From contig NZ_CP076128.1 of NCBI RefSeq assembly GCF_018736065.1, positions 1,240,001 to 1,304,000 on the forward strand: 64,000 nt of DNA, in the 5' to 3' direction. Origin of the DNA: Flammeovirga kamogawensis (GTDB lineage: Bacteria > Bacteroidota > Bacteroidia > Cytophagales > Flammeovirgaceae). Position numbers and translations under genes: made by a program. The notes beneath the pieces are model-generated. The model was not told the DNA's origin, made no database searches, and worked only from the letters and a program-made list of their open reading frames with translations. Positions 1 through 8,828 of the stretch are shown here, piece after piece (positions within the stretch are counted from its first letter, which is position 1; the number at the start of each line of letters is the position of its first letter).

Positions 1-786
1 GATCTTATTTTTATACTTATCAGTTATTACAATATTATCTTCAATTTTCTTTATACTTTTTTTATAGTCATCAATTTCTTTAATGTATAAACCATTAATT
101 TGTTTCTTGATTCTTTCATTTTCAGCTTTAATTCTTTGAGCATCTTGTTTTAGCCTATTATTTTCAGCCGTTAAAGTGGCGCTCTTAGATTGAATCTGTT
201 TTAATTCCTTATCATATTTATCTTTCTCATCTACTAATTTAACTTTTGCTACTTTTACTTCTGTTTCTTTTGATAAAATATCTTTTTTAACGTTCTCAAT
301 ATCAGTTAAAATAGTACTATATATATTTTTATCGGAAGATGTAATAAGGTACGTCCCTTTAGCAATTGAATGCCATTTTAGTTGATTATCACGTGTGATT
401 TTAGCTGTTTTTATTAACTCTTTTAGACCTTTAATAACTTTTGAGTTATCGCCTGATTTAATAAGCGTAATTTGGCTTTCAATATCTTTATTCTTATTCT
501 CAATTGCCATAAGGTCGGTTTTCAAAACATATGTACTTAAGTTTGTATTTCCTTTAGCAACATTCGATAAATCATCTTTTATTGTTGAGAGTTCTTTATC
601 TTTTAATAAAAGATTTTTTGATATCTCTTTTAAATTTTCTGCAAGCTCCTCTTTTTTCGATTTTGCCTCATCAAGTTGTTTCTGTAATTCTGCAATAGTT
701 ACTTTACTATTTACATTATTACCAAAACTTGTCAATGTCAAGAATACCGATAAACATGCAATAGTAATGAATTTGAGTTGTTTCAT
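1..786 (-). CDS. Exported coiled-coil protein (C-terminus outside window)
   Basis: The reading frame starts with an ATG at 786 and runs open through base 1, so only the first 262 residues are visible. The N-terminus is a typical Sec signal peptide (KQ, then a hydrophobic stretch ending near TSFGNN). The rest is almost entirely charged and heptad-like, rich in K, E, I, L and N, with long predicted coiled coils around residues 30-75 and 165-262. No enzymatic motif is seen. A periplasmic or surface structural role is an inference from composition. A 172-residue open frame on the opposite strand (395-913) is its shadow. Family not recognised. Confidence 0.75.
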   Translation of the reverse strand, partial: MKQLKFITIACLSVFLTLTSFGNNVNSKVTIAELQKQLDEAKSKKEELAENLKEISKNLLLKDKELSTIKDDLSNVAKGNTNLSTYVLKTDLMAIENKNKDIESQITLIKSGDNSKVIKGLKELIKTAKITRDNQLKWHSIAKGTYLITSSDKNIYSTILTDIENVKKDILSKETEVKVAKVKLVDEKDKYDKELKQIQSKSATLTAENNRLKQDAQRIKAENERIKKQINGLYIKEIDDYKKSIKKIEDNIVITDKYKNKI

Positions 787-1097
787 CTTTGTTCTGTTTA
801 AATTTATAACTCTAAGACAAAACGTGAGAAAGATTAGCCAAAAAAGGGGTGTTAACCATCCCAAACAAGCTTTCAAAATATTACTTACCAGACGTTTAAC
901 CAAAAAAAAATAGCAACATTTATATAAAATTGCTGTAAAACTTGAACTAACATTTTTGACATCCTAAACCTGATAATTTGATGCACCAAAATTGTTAATC
1001 TGTTTTAACTTATAGATTTTTTAATCTTAAATATTCCTATAAAAAAGGGCTACTTCCACTCCCAAATTGTCATCATCATAACACTAAAACTATTATT
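787..1097. other. Divergent intergenic region, 311 bp
   Basis: This AT-rich stretch lies between two divergent genes and must hold both promoters. I saw no convincing TTTG/TAnnTTTG pair, no repeat and no small gene with a signal peptide. Confidence 0.5.
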
Positions 1098-1928
1098 ATG
1101 AAAAACATTATCATGTTCCTATTTTTTACAACAATTTTAGCTCCGCCAATATTTGGACAAGGTAAAATTGATCAAGTTAAAAGGAATACAAAAAAGAAAA
1201 AAATTACGTATTACTATGGCCCTTCTAGTTCATCTTCTAATTACAAGTCCACTTCACATAGTAGTAACAATTCATCTCTAGGGGCATCTATTATTAGCGG
1301 AATATTTATTGGATTAGCATCTTTAATTCCATCTGAAAGAGGTTTAGCAGAAAAACATGGTGCTCCAATGGGATTACAATATTACCCCTATATGGAAAAA
1401 GGAAACGGAAAATATACTCGTAATGAAACAAAAGACACACCAAATACTATAGTAACTGATGCCGGTATTTATTATGAGTCTCAGCAATTGTTTGGTTTAG
1501 ATGCAATGGCACAATTTAACCTATCTAGAAAAATAAGTTTTTCTGCAAATACCCTACTCATGCGAGAAAAATTTGAAGATAAAAAAGCTGATATTATGGG
1601 TACATTAAATCTAAATGCAGCCTACCATTTATTTACATATACTGGTTTAGATATGTGGCTTGGAGGTGGTTTCTCGCATCTATTTTTAGAAAATGGATTT
1701 TCTGGGGCAAACTTTAATATTGGTACAGAAATCTTTATTGCCAAACCCGTTTCGTTATATACAAATTGGTATTTTGCTGGGTTATCAGACAATGTAAATT
1801 ATACGCAAGGTTTGATTGGAGCAAGAACCTACATTAAAAATACTTTCATAAAAGTAGGTTATCAATTTTCGACAATTACGGGCGTTACTTTTAAAGGATT
1901 AAATGTTGGTCTAGGTATTGTCATCTAA
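1098..1928 (+). CDS. Putative outer-membrane beta-barrel protein
   Basis: A 276-residue exported protein. Residues 1-21 are a signal peptide ending FGQ. A Lys-rich and then Ser/Asn-rich low-complexity linker follows (about 25-65), with a short hydrophobic segment near 66-80. The C-terminal 150 residues show alternating polar/aromatic strands rich in Gly (for example LDMWLGGGFSHLF and FIKVGYQFSTI), as in small outer-membrane beta-barrels. The chain ends GLGIVI, not in the usual terminal Phe, so barrel status is an inference. It stands alone and is closed by a strong hairpin terminator just downstream. No specific family recognised. Confidence 0.65.
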   Translation: MKNIIMFLFFTTILAPPIFGQGKIDQVKRNTKKKKITYYYGPSSSSSNYKSTSHSSNNSSLGASIISGIFIGLASLIPSERGLAEKHGAPMGLQYYPYMEKGNGKYTRNETKDTPNTIVTDAGIYYESQQLFGLDAMAQFNLSRKISFSANTLLMREKFEDKKADIMGTLNLNAAYHLFTYTGLDMWLGGGFSHLFLENGFSGANFNIGTEIFIAKPVSLYTNWYFAGLSDNVNYTQGLIGARTYIKNTFIKVGYQFSTITGVTFKGLNVGLGIVI

Positions 1929-1931
1929 TAA

Positions 1932-1978
1932 AAAAATCTCATAAGCAAAGTCTTTATACCTAAGCTTATGAGATTTTT
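1932..1978. terminator. Bidirectional rho-independent terminator
   Basis: A perfect 15-bp inverted repeat (arms 1932-1946 and 1964-1978, GC-poor but long) is flanked by A- and T-runs. It sits between the convergent genes ending at 1928 and 2000 and can serve both. Confidence 0.85.
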
Positions 1979-1999
1979 ACGTTCTCTTTATTCCTTCAA

Positions 2000-3190
2000 T
2001 TAATGCACATGTTCAGCTTCAGATTTTTTCATCTCGGCCATTAAATAATAAGCATTATTAAGTGCTACTTTTGCATCAGAATTTATCTCTTTTAAAAGCT
2101 TGACCTGAGCAAAACCATTGTCTTTTGAACCAACAATTACTTCTTGAGGTTTAAAAGACCATTCATTACCTTCAATTTCTGCAGTAAAGAAATACATCTT
2201 ATCACCTTCTTGTACCAAAGCTTCTTCAGGCAAGGCCAAAGTTAATTTATCATTCACCATAATTTTACCTCTCACATACGTACCCGGTAATAGTTCATCT
2301 TTTTGGTCAATAATATCTGCATGTAAATGAATTGCTTTTGGGTCATTCTCAAAAGATTTACCAATATTAAAAATCTTTGCTCTCATAGCTACATCAGGTT
2401 TTATCTCTGTTTTAAAATAAACATTCTGACCTACTTCTACTTTAGCAATATCTTTTTCGTATACCATTAAATCTACATGAATATCATCTAAATTAATCAC
2501 TTCAAAAAGTTCCTTCTGTGGGTCTACATATTGTCCTGTTTTCACCTCTACTAACTTAATATACCCACTTAATGGACTTACAACAGGAACGTTCTCGTAA
2601 ATATGTCCTTCCTGAATTCTTTTCAAATTAAGACGTAACATTTTTAATTGAGCTTCTAAACCTTTTACATCGCCACGCATTGCGTAATATGTTGCAGAAG
2701 ACTTCTGGTATTCTCTACCCGAACCTACATTTTCATCAAATAATTTTTTCTGACGCTTGTAATCTTCTTCCATAAACTTCAACTGATTCCATTTACTTGT
2801 ATAATCTGTCTGAAGTCTTATCAAATTAGGATGGTTTAGATAGGCTAAAACTTGCCCTTTTTTAATTTTTTCTCCTTCAATAACTTTGATACTAATTACA
2901 TTCGCACCAATAACTGCAGTAACTGCTGCCTCATTCTGAGGAGGAACTTCTAGAGTACCATTGGTTAACACATAATCTCCAATATGCATTGTGGGCATTT
3001 TGCCAACTTCCATGTCCATACTTTTGTATTGTAACATAGATAGGTGAACTTCCTCTTCGTGTTCTCCATGTTCTTCTGCTTCTCCATGTTCATGCCCTGC
3101 CCCATGTTCGTGAGCATCTTCTGATGTTTCTGTTCCACAAGAAGAAAGGAAGAGAACCATTAAACTGAATATATATATTGTCTTTTTCAT
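2000..3190 (-). CDS. Efflux RND transporter periplasmic adaptor (CusB/CzcB-like) lipoprotein
   Basis: A 396-residue membrane-fusion protein linking the inner-membrane RND pump to the outer-membrane channel. The signal peptide ends in a lipobox (LFLSSC, Cys18), so it is probably lipid-anchored. A His/Glu-rich segment follows (about 25-50, with HEHG-type repeats) and the chain ends EHVH; both are plausible metal-binding stretches. Next come a barrel-sandwich half (VTAVIGANVISIKVIEGEKIKKGQVLAYL), an alpha-hairpin (about 125-195), the second lipoyl half (VSPLSGYIKLVEVKTGQYV) and a beta-barrel domain. It lies 52 bp downstream of the pump gene on the same strand, so they are probably co-transcribed. 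Family assignment is strong; the exact metal is unknown. Confidence 0.9.
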   Translation of the reverse strand: MKKTIYIFSLMVLFLSSCGTETSEDAHEHGAGHEHGEAEEHGEHEEEVHLSMLQYKSMDMEVGKMPTMHIGDYVLTNGTLEVPPQNEAAVTAVIGANVISIKVIEGEKIKKGQVLAYLNHPNLIRLQTDYTSKWNQLKFMEEDYKRQKKLFDENVGSGREYQKSSATYYAMRGDVKGLEAQLKMLRLNLKRIQEGHIYENVPVVSPLSGYIKLVEVKTGQYVDPQKELFEVINLDDIHVDLMVYEKDIAKVEVGQNVYFKTEIKPDVAMRAKIFNIGKSFENDPKAIHLHADIIDQKDELLPGTYVRGKIMVNDKLTLALPEEALVQEGDKMYFFTAEIEGNEWSFKPQEVIVGSKDNGFAQVKLLKEINSDAKVALNNAYYLMAEMKKSEAEHVH

Positions 3191-3242
3191 GATCTATTTC
3201 TTTTGATGCTTTTACACATCTACTATTTTATATCTAAAATTC

Positions 3243-6200
3243 TTAATTACCCACTACGTATTCTAACTGAATAATTGCTTGATTGTAATTATTTAATGTA
3301 GTGAGGTATTTGTACTTCAGCTCCAAACTCTGATTCACGTTCTGGAAATACTCAACATAGTTAATTGCCCCGTTTTCGAAACTTTTCTGTGCATTATCAA
3401 TCACACGTTCTACTTGTGGTAAAGCCTTTGTTTCGTAGTATTCTAAGCTACCTGTTAACTGTAATATTTGTTGACCAAGGCGAGTGTACTGTCCTTCTAA
3501 TTGAATTTTATATTGTTCTGCACTTATTTGTGCCATTTGAGCTTTTAACTTGGCTGTATTTACTTTTGCCTTACTAGACCCATAAAACAAAGGGATAGCT
3601 ACACCAAAAGAAACACCTTGAAAACGATCTGATGAAGTTGCAATTCCGCCATCTGAGGTAGCTGCTCCAATCATAGAGTTATTAAAGTACCCTACATTTA
3701 ACCCTGGTAGCATTTCTGCAGATGCTACTTTCTTTTCTGCGTTTGCAATATCTATTTGTTTCTGAGCATATGCTAAAAGTGGGTTGTTAGTCACTTCTTC
3801 TACACTTCTTGTAAACTCCACTTTTCTTTTTTCTAGTAACTTTGGTTTAAACACATACCCAACAGTATCTTGAAGTAAAACCCTCAAAGTATTTTGCTGA
3901 ATTTGAATATCAGACGATAAAAGAAATAAGTCATTTTGTATTTGCATTACTTGCGTTTCTGCAGATGCCTTTTCTAAAAAATTGGTGGCCTGTGTTTCAT
4001 ACCTAAGTGTTGCAGCGTATAAAAATCGTTGATATAGACTATCCTGAAATAATAACAATTCCTGTCTTTCCACTAAATAAGTTAGTTCATACCATGCAGC
4101 ACGAATTTCTTTTTTAATTTCATTTTGCGTCATTATCAATTTGATTTCACTTCCAGAGATTTTTTCTTTCGCCAAACTTTTTTGCTTAGAATAGACGGTT
4201 GGAAAATCAATATTCTGATTAATCTCAAAAGCTAAATCATTATTAAAACTATTGTACTGTCCATATTGTGCAGTAATTTTTGTTTTATTGATGTCTATAG
4301 CCGCTCTTTTTCCTTGTTCTTGAACTTCTATATCAGCAGTGGCAATTTTTATTTGTCCATTTTGCTGAACACCTACTTCAATTGCTTCTTCTAAAGTTGA
4401 TATAACATTTTGAGGCCTTTCTTGTGCTTGCACAGCTGTTGGAAGAATAAAAAAGCTACCAATTAAGCCCCCCACTAATAGTACTACTGTTGGACTAACT
4501 TTCAATTTGTTTCTATTTTCTATCATTTGATACAGAATTGGAATCACTATTAATGTTAAGAGCGTTGATGTAATCATACCGCCAATAACCACCGTAGCTA
4601 ACGGCTGTTGTACCTCGGCTCCTGCTGAAGTAGAAATTGCCATTGGTAAAAAGCCTAAGATATCCGTTAAGGCTGTTAATAAAATAGGGCGTATTCTTCG
4701 TTTTGCTCCTATAGTTATTCTCTCTTTAATATCCGTTACTCCCTCTTCTTTCAATTCGTTCCAACCTTCTATAAGTACTAAACCATTAAGTACAGCCACT
4801 CCAAATAGCACCACAAAACCAACACCTGCAGAAATACTAAATGGCATACCTCTTACCCACAAACCAAAAATACCACCAATGGTAGCAAACGGAATTGCCA
4901 TGTTAATCATTATTGTCTCTTTCCAAGATCTTAACGCAAGAAATAACAAGAAGAAAATTGATGCTAAAGCAATTGGAACTACAATTTTTAATTTTTTTGA
5001 GGCTCTTTCTAAATTTTCGAATTGACCACCATATCGGATAAAATATCCAGCAGGAAGATCTAATTCTGTATCTAATTTTGATTTAATATCGTCTACTACA
5101 GATTCTATATCTCTACCTCTAACATTTACTCCAACATATGTTCTACGTTGAGTATTGTCTCTACTTATTTGCATTGGACCTAGCTCATAATCAATATCAG
5201 CCACTAAATACAATGGAATTTGATTACCATTAGGTATGGTAACATATAGTTCTCTAAGGTCTTCTATACTTTCACGTTCTTGTTTATCTAAACGTACTAC
5301 TAAATCAAATCGCTTTTCTCCTTCAAAAATCATCCCTGCAGATCTCCCTGCAAAAGCCGTTTGGATCAAGACATTTAGTTCGTTAATTGAAAGACCATAT
5401 TGAGCTAATTTCTGACGTTTATATTTTACAGCTATTTGTGGCAAACCAGCAGTTGCTTCCACTTTCATATCACCAATACCATCAATATCATTAATAATTC
5501 TAGATATTTCTTCTGCTTTATTGGCTAAAATAGCCAAGTCTTCGCCAAATAATTTGATAGCAATATCTTCTCTTACACCAGAAATAAGTTCGTTAAAACG
5601 CATTTCAATAGGTTGTGTAAACTCAAAGTTTACACCAGGAACAACAGATATTTTTGCTTTTATCTTATCAATTAACTCTTCTTTGGTTGATGCAGAAGTC
5701 CACTCCTCTTTTGGTTTTAAGATCACTAAACAATCTGCAACATCCATTGGCATAGGGTCTGTAGGTACTTCGGCAACTCCTATTCTACTCATTACTTGCT
5801 CAATTTCGGGAAAATTATCTTTCATAATTTTCTCTATCTGAGTAGTCGCCATTATTGTTTCGTCTAAAGAAGAACCAGGTTTCATTATTACATGGTAGGC
5901 AATATCACCTTCATCCAATTGTGTCATGAATTCTCCACCTAAGGTAGAAAAAATGTACCCTGCACCTACTAGAGTAACTAAAGATACAGCAATAATAGTT
6001 TTGCCATGGTTTAATGCTGTTTGAAGAATAGGAGCATAAAAATTTTCAATTGCTCTTACTATCTTATCACCAATATGTAATTTTGTAGATGGTTTTACCT
6101 TTATAAATAACGATGACACCATTGGTACATACGTTAAACATAAAATCATTACCCCAATCATAGCAAACATAAATGTAAGTGCCATTGGAATAAACATTTT

Positions 6201-7613
6201 ACCTTCTACACCTTCTAATGTTAATATTGGTGCAAAAACAATAAGAATTATCAACTGCCCAAAAAACGCTGAATTCATCATTTTACTAGATGCCTTAAAC
6301 GTTGTTTCATCACGTTCTTGCTGTGTCAGCATGGTTTTACCTACAATCTGCTTATGAAGCATAAAGACTGTAGCCTCAACAATAATTACAGCTCCATCTA
6401 CTATAATACCAAAATCTATTGCTCCTAAACTCATTAGGTTTGCCCATACATCAAACTGATACATCATCATGAAGGCAAATAATAGAGATAACGGTATTGT
6501 AGAAGCGACAACCAAACCACCTCTCCAGTTACCTAATAAGAGCACAAGAATAAAAATGACAATCAAAGCCCCCTCAATTAGGTTATTTCTAACTGTTGTT
6601 GTTGTCTTTTTAATTAACTTATTTCTTGCTAAAAACTCTTTAATCTGAACACCTTCTGGCAATGATTTTTGAATAAGAGCCACTCTATCTTGTACTGCTT
6701 TAATTACATCACTAGAATTTGCTCCTTTCAGCATCAAAATCATACCTCCTACTGCTTCACCTTGCCCTTCTTTGGTAAGTGCACCATATCTAACAGCGTG
6801 CCCAAAATGAACTTTTGCTATATCTCTAATTTTGATAGGAATACCCTCTTGATTCTCTACTAAAATATTTTCTATATCTTCTAGAGACCTTGCCAAACCT
6901 TCTCCTCTGATAAAATTGGCTTTATGATTTTTCTCTATATATGCAGCACCCGAATTTTGGTTATTAACTTCCAAGGCATCAAACACTTGAGATAAAGAAA
7001 TACCCATCGATTTTAATACATCTGGTCGTACCGCAACTTCATATTCTTTGATGTAGCCACCAAATGCATTTACTTCTACAACACCCGAAACCATTGCCAT
7101 CTGACGACGAACAATCCAATCTTGAATGGTACGAAGGTCTGCTAAAGAATACTGATTGCGGTATTCTGGAGCTACATCTAATGTATATTGATAAATTTCT
7201 CCTAAACCTGTACTAATTGGCCCAATAAAAGGTTCTCCAAAACCTTTTGGTATATTTTCCTTTACTTCAGCGAGTTTTTCTTGTACTAATTGCCTAGGGA
7301 GGTATGTTCCAATATCATCAGAAAAAACAATGGTCACCAAAGACAAACCTGATCTACTTACCGATCTGATTTCTTTTACCTCTGGTAAATTAGACATTGC
7401 TAATTCCACAGGGTATGTGATAAATTGTTCTATTTCTTCAGTACCCAAACTTGGGGCTTGTGTAATTACTTGTACCTGATTATTTGTAATATCTGGCACA
7501 GCATCTACAGGAACATTCATTATGCTCCAAATACCACCACATAACCATGCGATGATAAATATTCCAATAAACAGTTTATTATTTATTGAAAATGATATGA
7601 TTTTATTAATCAT
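3243..7613 (-). CDS. CusA/CzcA-family heavy-metal RND pump fused to a TolC-like outer-membrane factor
   Basis: A 1456-residue fusion. Residues 1 to about 1040 form a complete heavy-metal RND pump: TM1 near 12-30, two large periplasmic loops and a TM4 motif DFGIIVDGAVIIVE. That motif resembles the Asp/Glu proton-relay signature of the divalent-cation (CzcA) group more than that of monovalent CusA. After TM12 there is a basic stretch (NRNKLK), a hydrophobic segment and a signal-peptidase-like AVQAQE site at about 1058-1062. A TolC-like domain then runs to the end (STLEEAIEVGVQQNGQIKIA..., two long helical repeats). Gene fusions of this type are known in Bacteroidota. Start ATG at 7613 is at TM1. 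Likely role: proton-driven export of Zn/Co/Cd/Ni-like ions. Substrate class is inferred from the motif. Confidence 0.9.
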   Translation of the reverse strand: MINKIISFSINNKLFIGIFIIAWLCGGIWSIMNVPVDAVPDITNNQVQVITQAPSLGTEEIEQFITYPVELAMSNLPEVKEIRSVSRSGLSLVTIVFSDDIGTYLPRQLVQEKLAEVKENIPKGFGEPFIGPISTGLGEIYQYTLDVAPEYRNQYSLADLRTIQDWIVRRQMAMVSGVVEVNAFGGYIKEYEVAVRPDVLKSMGISLSQVFDALEVNNQNSGAAYIEKNHKANFIRGEGLARSLEDIENILVENQEGIPIKIRDIAKVHFGHAVRYGALTKEGQGEAVGGMILMLKGANSSDVIKAVQDRVALIQKSLPEGVQIKEFLARNKLIKKTTTTVRNNLIEGALIVIFILVLLLGNWRGGLVVASTIPLSLLFAFMMMYQFDVWANLMSLGAIDFGIIVDGAVIIVEATVFMLHKQIVGKTMLTQQERDETTFKASSKMMNSAFFGQLIILIVFAPILTLEGVEGKMFIPMALTFMFAMIGVMILCLTYVPMVSSLFIKVKPSTKLHIGDKIVRAIENFYAPILQTALNHGKTIIAVSLVTLVGAGYIFSTLGGEFMTQLDEGDIAYHVIMKPGSSLDETIMATTQIEKIMKDNFPEIEQVMSRIGVAEVPTDPMPMDVADCLVILKPKEEWTSASTKEELIDKIKAKISVVPGVNFEFTQPIEMRFNELISGVREDIAIKLFGEDLAILANKAEEISRIINDIDGIGDMKVEATAGLPQIAVKYKRQKLAQYGLSINELNVLIQTAFAGRSAGMIFEGEKRFDLVVRLDKQERESIEDLRELYVTIPNGNQIPLYLVADIDYELGPMQISRDNTQRRTYVGVNVRGRDIESVVDDIKSKLDTELDLPAGYFIRYGGQFENLERASKKLKIVVPIALASIFFLLFLALRSWKETIMINMAIPFATIGGIFGLWVRGMPFSISAGVGFVVLFGVAVLNGLVLIEGWNELKEEGVTDIKERITIGAKRRIRPILLTALTDILGFLPMAISTSAGAEVQQPLATVVIGGMITSTLLTLIVIPILYQMIENRNKLKVSPTVVLLVGGLIGSFFILPTAVQAQERPQNVISTLEEAIEVGVQQNGQIKIATADIEVQEQGKRAAIDINKTKITAQYGQYNSFNNDLAFEINQNIDFPTVYSKQKSLAKEKISGSEIKLIMTQNEIKKEIRAAWYELTYLVERQELLLFQDSLYQRFLYAATLRYETQATNFLEKASAETQVMQIQNDLFLLSSDIQIQQNTLRVLLQDTVGYVFKPKLLEKRKVEFTRSVEEVTNNPLLAYAQKQIDIANAEKKVASAEMLPGLNVGYFNNSMIGAATSDGGIATSSDRFQGVSFGVAIPLFYGSSKAKVNTAKLKAQMAQISAEQYKIQLEGQYTRLGQQILQLTGSLEYYETKALPQVERVIDNAQKSFENGAINYVEYFQNVNQSLELKYKYLTTLNNYNQAIIQLEYVVGN

Positions 7614-7832
7614 AAAAATGAAATTGATTGTAGTAGATAAATACTATAATTAAATGACTACTAACTACTTAAAAAATAAAATAGTTAGATTCTCATCACT
7701 ATTACAGTGTAGATATCAAATGCTTGAAAATGAATATTAGTGTATAAATTTATGTGATTTGAGAGCAATCACCACCATTAAATTATAACGGTATAATGAT
7801 GTTATGAAACATCTATTTATACGTTGATTTGA

Positions 7833-8303
7833 TTAGAATAATGTAGGCGGTCCTCTCTTGGAGGCAGAGCTAAGTGGAATTAAAGACGTTAAGTTTTTAG
7901 CAAAACTTGCTGAAGGTGGTACTTCTTCCTTTAAATTTTCAATTGAATAATTCACAAAAATAAAAACAACCAATGCTCTTAATGCTTTAGGTGTTTTTAA
8001 TAAAAGTACATTAAATTCGTTCTCTTGCTGATACTCAACTGTTTCACTATGAGGAATCTGGCCGAGTATACAAGAAAGGAAATCATAAATGTTTGGGTCG
8101 CAATGTCCTTTATGCTCAAAGTGTTCATTCACTTCTTTACCATTAGACAAAACGATTTTACTTTCTTTTGTGCAATGTGATTTTGATGAAGTAAAATTGG
8201 ATACAATATCATTGACGTGGTTATGCCCTACGAAGGTATGCGCTACCGCCAATGTGTACACAAAAAGTACAAATAGTGTTACTATTTTCTTCAACTTTTC
8301 CAT
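7833..8303 (-). CDS. Small His/Cys-rich exported protein ahead of the metal-efflux genes
   Basis: I choose the internal ATG at 8303 (156 residues, MEKLKKIVTLFVLFVYT...) because it begins a clean signal peptide and a promoter-like TACATTTG lies just upstream. The frame could extend to 8345. The mature part has clustered possible metal ligands: HTFVGHNHVND, a Cys in KSHCTKE, then HFEHKGHCDP. A hydrophobic segment near LRALVVFIFVNYSI follows, and the end is SKRGPPTLF. Its place 220 bp upstream of the RND pump on the same strand suggests a metal-sensing or metal-handling accessory. This is context-based; I do not recognise the family. Confidence 0.6.
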   Translation of the reverse strand: MEKLKKIVTLFVLFVYTLAVAHTFVGHNHVNDIVSNFTSSKSHCTKESKIVLSNGKEVNEHFEHKGHCDPNIYDFLSCILGQIPHSETVEYQQENEFNVLLLKTPKALRALVVFIFVNYSIENLKEEVPPSASFAKNLTSLIPLSSASKRGPPTLF

Positions 8304-8308
8304 TGTTG

Positions 8309-8335
8309 CAAATGTATATAAAAAATAGGTGCAAC
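8309..8335 (-). promoter_or_regulatory. Candidate Bacteroidota promoter of the metal-efflux operon
   Basis: On the minus strand TACATTTG (8309-8316) matches the Bacteroidota -7 consensus TAnnTTTG, with TTG elements about 15-20 bp upstream. The box ends only 5 bases before the chosen ATG at 8303, so the transcript would be nearly leaderless, or translation begins further in. Confidence 0.45.
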
Positions 8336-8393
8336 AATGACGCAAATTTTAATTTATTTCTAAATGGTTATTAAAATTTGTTAGAATCAAAAA

Positions 8394-8723
8394 CTAGAAA
8401 AATGAAATGTGTTCTATATCTTTCCCATATTGAACCTCATCTCCATTTTTCTTTCCTTTAAAAAGTCTATACAAAGGAGAGTCGGTTGTAAGCCCAACGA
8501 TGCGTTTACCGGAATAGTTAACCATTGGTAATTTTGCACCAATGACAAATATTGTACTCTCTGTTTCAAAAATGCGCCCCGTAGAAACTTCATCAGAAAC
8601 AGATGGCATTAAAAATAAACGTCTTAATCTATTTAATAAGGAACTAGACTTTGATAAATTATTTTTATTATTCTCAATTGTATTAATAAGATATTTATAC
8701 AATTTTTCTTTTCTTCTATACAT
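8394..8723 (-). CDS. GreA/GreB C-terminal-domain-like protein
   Basis: A 109-residue protein. Residues 55-109 resemble the FKBP-like C-terminal domain of transcript-cleavage factors GreA/GreB and of Rnk: FVIGAKLPMVNYSGK, IVGLTTDSPLYRLFKGKKNGDEV (compare the family's SPxxxxLxGKxxGDxV). The N-terminal 40 residues are basic and helical (YRRKEKLYKYLINTIENNKNN) but far too short for the Gre coiled coil with its acidic tip, so cleavage-factor activity is unlikely. An RNA-polymerase-binding or Rnk-like role is an inference. The gene is monocistronic by spacing. Confidence 0.55.
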   Translation of the reverse strand: MYRRKEKLYKYLINTIENNKNNLSKSSSLLNRLRRLFLMPSVSDEVSTGRIFETESTIFVIGAKLPMVNYSGKRIVGLTTDSPLYRLFKGKKNGDEVQYGKDIEHISFF

Positions 8724-8828
8724 ACAATTACAATTTATTATCCTGACACACTTGTACTAAGATTAACTTATTGTAATTCATTTTAGTTTTAATTCTCTGA
8801 TAGTTCTAAACAACTTATTAAAATAGTC

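Noticed and set aside
395-913. 172-codon open frame on the plus strand
   Set aside because: It is antisense to the coiled-coil gene with a good signal peptide (786 to 1) and has a low-complexity Phe/Ser-rich composition typical of a shadow frame.
5521-5841. Open frame inside the RND pump gene on the opposite strand
   Set aside because: Fully embedded in a strongly conserved coding sequence; no signal or family features.
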